Source: JBBQZO01 sp038207625 (GTDB taxonomy: Bacteria > Pseudomonadota > Gammaproteobacteria > Burkholderiales > Burkholderiaceae_D). Taken from it: 8,687 nucleotides of DNA. Positions 1 through 5,673 of the stretch are shown here, in pieces. Under the pieces are notes generated by a model. That model was not told the DNA's origin. It made no database searches and saw nothing but the letters and a program-made list of their open reading frames with translations. A program made the translations under genes and the position numbers. The stretch spans positions 1 through 8,687 of the forward strand of contig JBBQZO010000072.1 in assembly GCA_038207625.1 (NCBI GenBank). Reading direction: 5' to 3'. Positions within the stretch are counted from its first letter, which is position 1. The number at the start of each line of letters is the position of its first letter.

Positions 1-327
1 TGGGCGCTGACGCTGAGTGCGTGCAGCTTGCCCACCTTGCCGACCGCCCCGATGCTGGTGCAGGACGCGACCAAGCAACAGGCCATCCAGATCGGCAAGA
101 ACGGCAAGGCCGAGGTGCGCGCGACGATGGGGGTAACCCGCGAGATCGCGTTCGACAACGGCTACGAGGTGTGGCTGTACCAGTTCGATCCGAGCACGGC
201 CGGATCGACCAAACGCGATGAGCGCGTCGAATTCGTGGTGTTGTTCGATCCGACCGGCCGTGTCACGAAGACCCGCACGCGCGACCCCGCGCCAAGCATG
301 GCGGCCCAGGCCACGACGCAGAAATAA
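1..327 (+). CDS. Partial BamE/SmpA-like outer-membrane lipoprotein (3' part)
   Basis: The reading frame is open from the first base of the window, so the start lies upstream; 108 codons are visible before TAA. The first visible residues are WALTLSAC, the end of a hydrophobic signal peptide with an LSAC lipobox. The Cys codon at 22-24 would be the lipidated first residue of a mature protein of about 101 residues. The mature part carries a pattern resembling the SmpA/OmlA/BamE fold: a 'VRATMG' turn, then 'DNGYEVWLYQF' and a closing strand 'VEFVVLFDPTGRV'. Proteins of this fold are small periplasm-facing lipoproteins, and BamE itself is an accessory subunit of the outer-membrane assembly machine. 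This copy is not necessarily BamE; many betaproteobacteria have several uncharacterised relatives. A TTG at 28 or ATG at 52 could be mistaken for the start, but both lie after the lipobox Cys. The lipoprotein call is firm; the fold assignment is moderate. Confidence 0.7.
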   Translation, partial: WALTLSACSLPTLPTAPMLVQDATKQQAIQIGKNGKAEVRATMGVTREIAFDNGYEVWLYQFDPSTAGSTKRDERVEFVVLFDPTGRVTKTRTRDPAPSMAAQATTQK

Positions 328-380
328 GCGCACAGCATGATACGATAATTGCCTTGCGTCATTAGGGCGTAACATGGAAT

Positions 381-389
381 TGCTATGCT
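381..389 (+). promoter_or_regulatory. Possible extended -10 promoter for the binding-protein gene
   Basis: TGC-TATGCT matches an extended -10 element (TGn followed by a 4/6 match to TATAAT). It would start transcription near 396, about 23 bases before the ATG at 419. No convincing -35 hexamer lies 17 bases upstream. The 91-bp gap after the lipoprotein gene (328-418) holds no obvious terminator, so read-through from upstream is equally possible. Confidence 0.3.
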
Positions 390-418
390 GCTTGCTTTAG
401 GAATCTGGAGCACATCAC

Positions 419-1546
419 ATGGCAACTCGACTGAAACAACGACTGCGCACCCTCGGTGTCGCGCTGGCCATGCTGGCCCCGCTTGCGGGCCATGCAGCAG
501 AACCCGCTTACGTGGTCGGCCAGGCAATCGACCTGTCCGGCCCGAACGGCAGCATCGGGCGCGACTACGTGGCCGGCATCACCACCTACTTCGACGCAAT
601 CAACACCAAGGGCGGCATCAACGGTCGCAAGATCGCCTACATCGTGCGCGACGATCACGGCGTGCCGGCCGAATCGGCCAAGCTGGCCAGCGACCTGATC
701 AAGCTCGATCACGCCGACTATCTGCTCGGCGGCATCGGCGTCGCCGCGACCCAGGCGATCGTCGCCGCGCCCGCCTTCGCCGCCAGCAATCACGTGCTGT
801 TTGCGCCGCTGGCCGATTCGCTGTCCACGTCGCGCGCGCGGGTGCTGTTCTGGCGCCCCAGCATCGAACACGAGTTCCAGTTCATCCTGGCGTATTTCGG
901 TAATTTGGGTATCAAGAACGTGGGCATCGCCTATCAGGAAACGCCGTCCAACCAGGCGTCCTACCAGTTCGTCGTGGCTGAACTGAAGAAACGCGGGATG
1001 ACGCTGTCGGGCGTGGCCAAGCTGAGCGGCACGCCGAAGGAGCGCGACGAGCAGGCGCTGGCGCTCAGTAAAACCGGCACGCAACTGGTGCTGGCGATTT
1101 CCGACACGATCGCCTCGGGCCTGTTTCTCAAGGAGTTTCGCAAGCATGCGCCAGCTGTCTTCGTGGCCGGCACCTCACTGATCAACCTTGACACCTTGAG
1201 CGAAGTGGCCGGCAGCAAAGGCACGGCGTGGACCGTGTTTTCGCAGGTAGTGCCCAATCCGAGCGCCGGCGCATCGGCGCTGCAGCTCGAACACATCGAC
1301 ATGATGAAGAAGTTTCGCGACGAGTCGCTCTCGTCGGTAACATTGGAGGGTTTTGCGGTGGGCAAGACACTGGTCAAGGCGATCCGCATGGACGGCCCCG
1401 GTCACGTCGACCTGCAAAGCTTCATCGCGCACAAGAGCGCGATCGACCTTGGCGGCATGACCGTCAGCCCGGCCGGCAAGGACAACAATTTGTCGGCATA
1501 TGTCGCCATTGCACTGTTCAAGCAGGGCGGCGGCTTGATGTTCTAG
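419..1546 (+). CDS. Periplasmic substrate-binding protein, branched-chain amino acid (LivK-like) type
   Basis: This 375-residue protein resembles the type I periplasmic binding proteins (Peripla_BP_6) that deliver amino acids, amides or small aromatic acids to ABC importers. Residues 1-26 form a Sec signal peptide: basic start (KQRLR), hydrophobic core (TLGVALAMLAPLAG) and likely cleavage at GHA|AEP. The first mature strand and loop, 'GQAIDLSGPNGSIGRDYVAG' (34-53), and 'INTKGGINGRKIAYIVRDD' (61-79) are typical of the first lobe. The second lobe starts near 'NLGIKNVGIAYQE' (162-174). The mature protein has no cysteine. The ATG at 419 is supported by GGAG at 407-410, 8 bases upstream. No permease or ATPase gene is adjacent, so it may share a distant transporter or present ligand to a sensor. 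The ligand cannot be read from the sequence. Family call strong, function open. Confidence 0.85.
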   Translation: MATRLKQRLRTLGVALAMLAPLAGHAAEPAYVVGQAIDLSGPNGSIGRDYVAGITTYFDAINTKGGINGRKIAYIVRDDHGVPAESAKLASDLIKLDHADYLLGGIGVAATQAIVAAPAFAASNHVLFAPLADSLSTSRARVLFWRPSIEHEFQFILAYFGNLGIKNVGIAYQETPSNQASYQFVVAELKKRGMTLSGVAKLSGTPKERDEQALALSKTGTQLVLAISDTIASGLFLKEFRKHAPAVFVAGTSLINLDTLSEVAGSKGTAWTVFSQVVPNPSAGASALQLEHIDMMKKFRDESLSSVTLEGFAVGKTLVKAIRMDGPGHVDLQSFIAHKSAIDLGGMTVSPAGKDNNLSAYVAIALFKQGGGLMF

Positions 1547-1571
1547 GCGTCACGCTGCGCGCATGCACATC

Positions 1572-1593
1572 GGCGGCGCCGCTCGGCGCCACC
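1572..1593 (+). terminator. GC hairpin after the binding-protein gene, weak terminator candidate
   Basis: GGCGCC (1575-1580) and GGCGCC (1585-1590) form a 6-bp stem around a GCTC loop, extended by two further pairs beyond one mismatch. It begins 26 bases after the stop at 1546. No T-run follows, so it is at best an imperfect intrinsic terminator. The rest of the 222-bp gap up to 1768 holds only a promoter candidate. Confidence 0.3.
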
Positions 1594-1706
1594 ACCTGCG
1601 CCGGCGCGCACCCTGGGTAGCTCACGCAATGGCATCGATAAACACGCGGCGCCCATCTCATTGCGCCGGGTCAGCGCCCGCGTGCGCCAGCATCGCCAAT
1701 CCAATG

Positions 1707-1735
1707 TTGTATTTGCAATTTATGCGGTGTAGCAT
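1707..1735 (+). promoter_or_regulatory. Candidate sigma-70 promoter for the GNAT gene
   Basis: TTGTAT at 1707-1712 and TAGCAT at 1730-1735 are separated by exactly 17 bases, matching 3/6 and 4/6 of the -35 and -10 consensus. The local sequence is clearly more AT-rich than its surroundings. Transcription would start near 1742, leaving a leader of about 27 bases. Confidence 0.35.
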
Positions 1736-1768
1736 GCACGCTCCCCCACTTTCCTCAATGAGAAACAC

Positions 1769-2221
1769 GTGAGCACAATCAGCACTCGTCAGGCCGTCCT
1801 GGCTGACCTTGACGCATTGTCCGTCCTGTTCGACGACTACCGCCAGTTCTACGGGCAGCGCAGCGCTGTGTCAGGCGCCAGGCAATTTCTGTTAGACCGA
1901 TTCAATCACAACGAGTCGGTGTTATTCATTGCCCATCAAGGGTCCGAACCTGTTGGCTTTACGCAGTTATATCCGAGCTTTTCGAGTGTGTCTCTTGGGC
2001 GAATTTATATTCTGAACGATTTGTTTGTCAACGAACTGGGACGTCGCAAGCGGGTTGGCGCCGCCTTGCTTGCTGCCGCCGTTGATTTTGCGGCCAAAGT
2101 TGGGGCCGTTCGGCTCGGCCTGTCAACGGCCGTCACCAACACGGGTGCGCAGGCACTGTATGAAGCAGAAGGTTGGGAGCGTGACGACGACTTTGCCTAT
2201 ATCTATCGTCTTCGCAAATAG
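1769..2221 (+). CDS. GNAT-family N-acetyltransferase
   Basis: This 150-residue protein has the length and layout of a single-domain GCN5-related acetyltransferase, which moves an acetyl group from acetyl-CoA to an amine on a small molecule, peptide or protein. Strand beta-4 and the CoA loop appear as 'ILNDLFVNELGRRKRVGAAL' (81-100); the loop normally reads [RQ]xxGx[GA], and here K94-R-V-G-A-A fits with Lys in place of Arg/Gln. Motif B is 'NTGAQALYEAEGW' (124-136), the usual N-x-x-A-x-x-L-Y-x-x-x-G-[FW]. The start is GTG with only a weak purine-rich leader (GAGAAA), so expression may be modest. Base use differs from neighbouring genes: TTA leucine codons occur three times (residues 42, 52, 67) and many codons end in A or T, which hints at later acquisition. 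The substrate cannot be predicted. Confidence 0.85.
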   Translation: MSTISTRQAVLADLDALSVLFDDYRQFYGQRSAVSGARQFLLDRFNHNESVLFIAHQGSEPVGFTQLYPSFSSVSLGRIYILNDLFVNELGRRKRVGAALLAAAVDFAAKVGAVRLGLSTAVTNTGAQALYEAEGWERDDDFAYIYRLRK

Positions 2222-2230
2222 TCGTTCACG

Positions 2231-2243
2231 ATGCACAGTGCAT
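2231..2243. repeat. Short inverted repeat after the GNAT gene
   Basis: ATGCAC-A-GTGCAT is a perfect 6-bp inverted repeat around one base, followed at once by overlapping GCATGC. It sits 10 bases after the GNAT stop. It is too short, and lacks a T-run, to be called a terminator. The remaining sequence to 2358 shows no gene or clear signal. Confidence 0.3.
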
Positions 2244-2358
2244 GCATGCGCAAGGTAAATCGTCTGCCTGCGCAATGCGTGCAGCATGCCCCATTGCCGC
2301 AATCGATCTCCAGACTGTCGCGCAGCTAAAGCGCAGCGCGGAAATGGTGGGCAAGCCG

Positions 2359-2376
2359 TCCGATGCGCGCATCGGA
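2359..2376. repeat. Perfect 18-bp palindrome between convergent genes
   Basis: TCCGATGCG and its exact reverse complement CGCATCGGA are directly joined, forming an 18-bp palindrome. As RNA it would fold as a 7-bp stem with a CGCG loop. It lies 7 bp from the larger hairpin at 2383-2412, in the gap where the GNAT and ppnN transcripts converge, so a role in ending transcription or stabilising RNA 3' ends is plausible. Confidence 0.5.
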
Positions 2377-2382
2377 GGCACT

Positions 2383-2412
2383 GCCGACCGGCACGCGGGC
2401 GCGCCGGTCGGC
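2383..2412 (-). terminator. Strong hairpin just after ppnN, probable terminator
   Basis: GCCGACCGGC (2383-2392) and GCCGGTCGGC (2403-2412) are a perfect 10-bp inverted repeat around a 10-base loop. On the - strand it begins 4 bases after the ppnN stop codon, the usual place for a terminator or 3'-end stabilising stem. No T-run follows on either strand, so termination may depend on other factors. Its position also lets it block + strand read-through from the GNAT gene. Confidence 0.55.
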
Positions 2413-2416
2413 GTAC

Positions 2417-3787
2417 TTACTGAATCACCCGATAGCAAGGCGTGTAGGCCTTGCCCGCCAGTTTCATCCGGCTTTGCGCCACGAACGAGGCCAGCAGCGC
2501 ATCCATCGGCCCCATGATGGCTGCGTCGCCGTGGATCTCGAAGTGGCCGAACTTCTCGATCGCGCGGATTCCCTCGTCCTTGACGTTGCCGGCCACCACG
2601 CCGGAAAACGCGCGCCGTAAATTGGCCGCCAGCAGATGCACTTCCTGATTCTTGTGCAGCGACAGGTTGCGCATGTTTTCGTGCGTCGGAATGAACGGCA
2701 TCTGGAATGCGTGATCGATTTTCAGCAACCAGTTGAAGTAATATGCGTCGCTGTGCGCCTTGCGGAACTCGCGCACCATGCGGATGCCTTCCTGCATTTC
2801 GCGCGCCACCATCTCCGGATCGTCGATGATGATCTTGTAGCGTTGTTGCGCCTCGGGGCCCAGCGTGCAGGCGATGAATTCGTTGATTTGCTTGAAGTAG
2901 TCGCGCGACGATTCCGGCCCCGTGAAAATCAGCGGGAACGGCATGTCGGCGTTATCCGGATGCAGCAAGATACCCAGGATGTACAAGATTTCCTCGGCCG
3001 TGCCCGCGCCGCCGGGGAACACGATGATGCCGTGCCCGGTGCGTACAAAGGCCTCCAGGCGCTTCTCGATGTCGGGCATGATCACCAGATCGTTGACGAT
3101 CGGGTTGGGCGACTCGGCGGCGATGATGCCCGGCTCGGAGATGCCCAGGTAGCGCCCGCCGACGATGCGCTGCTTGGCGTGGCCGATGGTGGCGCCCTTC
3201 ATCGGGCCCTTCATCGCGCCGGGACCGCAGCCGGTGCAGATGTCGAGGTCGCGCAGGCCCATCTGGTAGCCCACTTCCTTCGAATAGTTGTACTCGGCCC
3301 GGTTGATCGAGTGGCCGCCCCAGCACACCACCAGGTTCGGGTTGCGCTGCGGGTGCAGCACGTTGGCGTTGCGCAGGATGTGAAACACCGAGTCGGTGAT
3401 GCCCTCGGTCGAATTCATGTCAAATTTCGGATTCTCGTTGATCTCGGCGCTGACAAAGATGATGTCGCGCAGCACCGCGAACAGGTGTTCGTGGATGCCC
3501 TTGACCATCTTGCCGTCGACGAAGGCGATCGCCGGCGCGCCCTTGATGTCGAGCTTGATGCCGCGCTCGCGCTGGATGATGCTGATCTCGAACGACTGAT
3601 AGCGCTCGAGCAGCTCCTTGCCGTCGTCGATCGTGCTGCCGCAGTTGAGTACCGCCAGCGAGCAGTTGCGGAAGATCTTGTACAGGCCGCCTTGGCTGGT
3701 ATCGAGCAGTTTGTTCACTTCCGCCTTGGACAATACTTCCAGCCGGCCCTCCGGAGAAACCAGGGTATCGATAACGTCGTGTTCCAT
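2417..3787 (-). CDS. ppnN: Pyrimidine/purine nucleotide 5'-monophosphate nucleosidase (YgdH-type)
   Basis: This 456-residue protein matches E. coli PpnN (454 residues, recalled) almost end to end. PpnN is a cytosolic enzyme that splits nucleoside monophosphates into free base and ribose 5-phosphate for salvage. The N-terminal domain (DUF4478) includes 'LYKIFRNCSLAVLNCGS' (35-51). The central LOG/lysine-decarboxylase-like Rossmann domain carries 'VVCWGGHSIN' (153-162), 'CTGCGPGAMKGPMKGA' (184-199) and the signature P258-G-G-A-G-T-A-E-E266 with the catalytic-loop glutamates. The C-terminal domain (DUF3412) holds 'FSGVVAGNVKDEGIRAIEKF' (394-413) and 'QSRMKLAGKAYTPCY' (438-452). The frame runs open a further 39 codons upstream, but the ATG at 3787 gives the family's length and has AGGA 8 bases before it. 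In E. coli (p)ppGpp binds and activates the enzyme, so similar control is likely but unproven here. It is transcribed away from the peptide transporter gene. Confidence 0.95.
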   Translation of the reverse strand: MEHDVIDTLVSPEGRLEVLSKAEVNKLLDTSQGGLYKIFRNCSLAVLNCGSTIDDGKELLERYQSFEISIIQRERGIKLDIKGAPAIAFVDGKMVKGIHEHLFAVLRDIIFVSAEINENPKFDMNSTEGITDSVFHILRNANVLHPQRNPNLVVCWGGHSINRAEYNYSKEVGYQMGLRDLDICTGCGPGAMKGPMKGATIGHAKQRIVGGRYLGISEPGIIAAESPNPIVNDLVIMPDIEKRLEAFVRTGHGIIVFPGGAGTAEEILYILGILLHPDNADMPFPLIFTGPESSRDYFKQINEFIACTLGPEAQQRYKIIIDDPEMVAREMQEGIRMVREFRKAHSDAYYFNWLLKIDHAFQMPFIPTHENMRNLSLHKNQEVHLLAANLRRAFSGVVAGNVKDEGIRAIEKFGHFEIHGDAAIMGPMDALLASFVAQSRMKLAGKAYTPCYRVIQ

Positions 3788-3795
3788 AGCGCGTG

Positions 3796-3799
3796 TCCT
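3796..3799 (-). promoter_or_regulatory. Ribosome binding site that fixes the ppnN start
   Basis: On the - strand TAGGA places an AGGA core 8 bases before the ATG at 3787-3785. This supports the protein beginning MEHDVIDTL rather than the 39-codon longer open frame, whose extra residues are basic, low in pattern and absent from E. coli PpnN. Confidence 0.75.
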
Positions 3800-3835
3800 A
3801 TAAAAATTCGTGTATTTCCTTCTGCCATCGATGCC

Positions 3836-3841
3836 AATATA
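3836..3841 (-). promoter_or_regulatory. Possible -10 element for ppnN
   Basis: Reading the - strand, TATATT at 3841-3836 matches 5/6 of the -10 consensus and would give a leader of roughly 40 bases. No good -35 hexamer sits at the right distance, so the call is weak. Confidence 0.3.
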
Positions 3842-3906
3842 CGACAACTTTTCATTCTTGGGGCCGGAGTTTTTGCGCTGCCGTGCGCGAGCGCTTTCTA
3901 ACACAG

Positions 3907-3922
3907 TTCACAAAAATTCACA
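3907..3922. repeat. Two TTCACA direct repeats, 10-bp spaced
   Basis: TTCACA occurs at 3907-3912 and again at 3917-3922, separated by AAAA. The 10-bp period puts both copies on the same face of the helix, as expected for a protein binding side by side. They lie in the divergent region, 120 bp before ppnN and about 150 bp before the transporter. The binding factor is unknown. Confidence 0.4.
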
Positions 3923-4061
3923 GTGCGCTTCAGATTTACCTCAGCTGGCGCGATTTGTGGATTAAAATGCAGCGCTATTGCGCAGAGGGGCGGACGCGAG
4001 CACACCAGCGCCCGCCAAAAGCCCCGCTGTCCACTGTGATTTATCCATTCATAAAACCTAT

Positions 4062-4067
4062 AAGGAG
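4062..4067 (+). promoter_or_regulatory. Strong ribosome binding site fixing the transporter start
   Basis: AAGGAG lies 7 bases before the ATG at 4075, a near-perfect Shine-Dalgarno match. It decides against the 94-codon longer open frame, whose extra residues show no transporter-like pattern. Confidence 0.85.
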
Positions 4068-4074
4068 AAACCGG

Positions 4075-5580
4075 ATGAGCGTTGCTACACCAGCGAATCA
4101 GGAAGTCGTTATCCCCGAGTTCAAGCAAATCATGGGGCATCCGGCTCCGCTGTGGATGTTGTTCATGTCCGAGTTTTGGGAGCGTTTCGCTTTCTACGGC
4201 ATCCGCTGGGCATTGGTGCTGTACATCGTGGCGCAGTTCCACGGCGGCAACGCAGCCGGCCAGGCCGATGCGACACTGATCTACGGCGCCTATCTGGCAC
4301 TGGTGTACGCCGCGGCGTTGCTGGGCGGCTATGTCGCCGACCGGGTGATCGGCTACCAACGCTCCATTCTGGTGGGGGCGTCCTTCATGGCGCTCGGCCT
4401 GTTCGCCATCGCGTACCCGGATCCGACCGTGTTCAAGTTCGGTCTGGCCACCATCATCGTCGGTAACGGCTTGTTCAAACCGAACATCTCGACGATGGTC
4501 GGCAAACTGTACAGCGTGGCCGACACCCGGCGCGATTCCGGCTTCACCATCTTCTACATGGGCATTAACACCGGCGCCTTCATCGCACCGATCCTGACCG
4601 AATTCTTGGCACGTAAAGTGTTCAACATCGGCGACACGCCAGCCTACAACGTGGTGTTTATCTCGTCGGGCGTGGGCATGCTGATCAGCCTGGTGTGGTT
4701 CTACATCGGCCGCCGTGTGCTGCTCGGTATCGGCGCGCCGACCGTGGAAATGAAAGACCGCATGCGCATGGCCTATGTCGCCATCGGCGGCATCGCGCTG
4801 ATCCCGGTGATCTACTTCCTGCTGGCGATCAAGGCCAGCACGCTGCAATACGTGCTTGGCGTGATGTTTGTCGGCCTGTCGGTGCTGCTGATGATCGAAG
4901 GCGTGCGCGAAGGCAAGGTCGCGCGCGACAAGGTCATCGCGATGCTGATCATCTTCATCGTCAACATCCTGTTCTGGATGTTCTTCGAGCAGGCTGGCAG
5001 CTCGTTTACCTTCCTGGCCGATAGCATCGTCAACCGCGACCTGGGTGGCTTCATCTTTCCGACCGCCTGGTTCCAGAGCGTGAACTCGGTTGCCATTATT
5101 GCCTTCGCGCCCGTCATGGCCGCACTGTGGGTGTTGTTGGGCAAGCGCAACGTCAACCCGTCGATCCCGCGCAAGTTCGGCCTGGCGATGATCGCCAACG
5201 GACTGGCATTTGGCCTGCTGATGTATGCGCTGTCCTCGCTGGTCAACGCCGACAACAAGATCCCGTTCTGGACCCTGACGATGGTCTACGTGATCCAGTC
5301 GATCGGTGAGCTGTGCCTGTCGCCAATCGGCCTGTCGATGGTCACCAAGCTCGCTCCGACGCGCCTGGTTGGCCTGGGCATGGGCGGCTGGTTCCTGTCG
5401 ACCGGTATCGGTAACAACCTGTCGGGCATTTTCGCCAGCTACGTCAGCGGCGAAACGGGACAATCGGTGGCGTCGGCATTGTCCGGCTACACCTCGGCCT
5501 TCTACGTGCTGCTCGGCGCCGGCATCGTGCTGCTGCTGATCGCACCGCTGATCCAGAAACTGATGCACGGCGTCAAATAA
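4075..5580 (+). CDS. Proton-coupled oligopeptide transporter (POT/PTR2 family, MFS)
   Basis: This 501-residue inner-membrane protein imports di- and tripeptides with protons. Family motifs are all present: E33-F-W-E36-R37-F on helix 1 (the ExxER proton-coupling and peptide-binding motif), 'GNGLFKPNIS' (130-139) with the conserved helix-4 Lys135, the PTR2 signature 'FTIFYMGINTGAFIAPIL' (157-174), Glu305 in 'FFEQAGSS' (303-310) on helix 7, and Glu412 in 'GELCLSPIGLS' (411-421) on helix 10. Length and the many hydrophobic segments fit the 14-helix bacterial form. The second aromatic after ExxERF is F40 where many members have Tyr, a substitution I recall from other POTs. The closest E. coli counterparts are the Dtp proteins, but which one cannot be told. 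It stands alone, diverging from ppnN, and ends at a strong terminator, so it is probably a single-gene transcript. Confidence 0.93.
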   Translation: MSVATPANQEVVIPEFKQIMGHPAPLWMLFMSEFWERFAFYGIRWALVLYIVAQFHGGNAAGQADATLIYGAYLALVYAAALLGGYVADRVIGYQRSILVGASFMALGLFAIAYPDPTVFKFGLATIIVGNGLFKPNISTMVGKLYSVADTRRDSGFTIFYMGINTGAFIAPILTEFLARKVFNIGDTPAYNVVFISSGVGMLISLVWFYIGRRVLLGIGAPTVEMKDRMRMAYVAIGGIALIPVIYFLLAIKASTLQYVLGVMFVGLSVLLMIEGVREGKVARDKVIAMLIIFIVNILFWMFFEQAGSSFTFLADSIVNRDLGGFIFPTAWFQSVNSVAIIAFAPVMAALWVLLGKRNVNPSIPRKFGLAMIANGLAFGLLMYALSSLVNADNKIPFWTLTMVYVIQSIGELCLSPIGLSMVTKLAPTRLVGLGMGGWFLSTGIGNNLSGIFASYVSGETGQSVASALSGYTSAFYVLLGAGIVLLLIAPLIQKLMHGVK

Positions 5581-5598
5581 GACTGTTCGCCTGGCAAA

Positions 5599-5622
5599 AA
5601 CGGCGGCCCGCGGGCCGCCGTT
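5599..5622. terminator. Bidirectional intrinsic terminator (perfect 24-bp palindrome)
   Basis: AACGGCGGCCCG is followed directly by its exact reverse complement, giving a 10-bp stem with a CGCG loop. On the - strand the stem runs into a TTTTT tract, a textbook terminator for the beta-barrel gene ending at 5674. On the + strand it lies 18 bases after the transporter stop and is followed by TTGTCGTTT, a weaker T-rich tail. It therefore serves both convergent genes. Confidence 0.85.
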
Positions 5623-5673
5623 GTCGTTTGCGCACCGTCATCCGCAGCGGCGTCGCTATCGATCGTGGACGGC

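Larger units (their letters stand above)
3788..4074. other. Divergent control region between ppnN and the peptide transporter
   Basis: These 287 bp separate two genes transcribed in opposite directions, so both promoters must lie here. Both genes' open frames extend into it (ppnN to 3904, the transporter back to 3793), but both extensions are rejected because each gene has a good ribosome binding site much further in. Visible features are an AT-rich -10-like TATATT for ppnN, a TAAAAT (3963-3968) that could be a -10 for the transporter but lacks a -35 partner, two TTCACA repeats, and two partial DnaA-box matches (3956-3964 and 4041-4049). No small gene or RNA gene is evident. Confidence 0.6.

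Noticed and set aside
383..1147. A 254-codon open frame on the - strand opposite the binding-protein gene.
   Set aside because: The + strand encodes a signal peptide and a complete periplasmic binding protein; the antisense product is a compositional shadow.
1563..1772. A 69-codon open frame between the binding protein and the GNAT gene.
   Set aside because: It overlaps a GC hairpin and the GNAT promoter candidate, has no ribosome binding site and no recognisable pattern.
2636..3901. A 421-codon open frame on the + strand opposite ppnN.
   Set aside because: It is the antisense shadow of a gene with full-length similarity to PpnN; composition is dominated by Asp, Val, His, Ala and Arg without domain features.
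3788..3904. N-terminal extension of ppnN by 39 codons.
   Set aside because: It is not seen in E. coli PpnN, contains no pattern, and the internal ATG has a good AGGA 8 bases upstream and yields the family's normal length.
3793..4074. N-terminal extension of the peptide transporter by 94 codons.
   Set aside because: The ATG at 4075 has a near-perfect AAGGAG 7 bases upstream, and the extra residues show no transporter-like pattern and would fill the shared control region.
3898..5568. A 556-codon open frame on the - strand opposite the peptide transporter.
   Set aside because: The transporter's motifs prove the + strand is coding. The antisense product is His/Gln/Asp/Arg-rich and shows no membrane segments or motifs.
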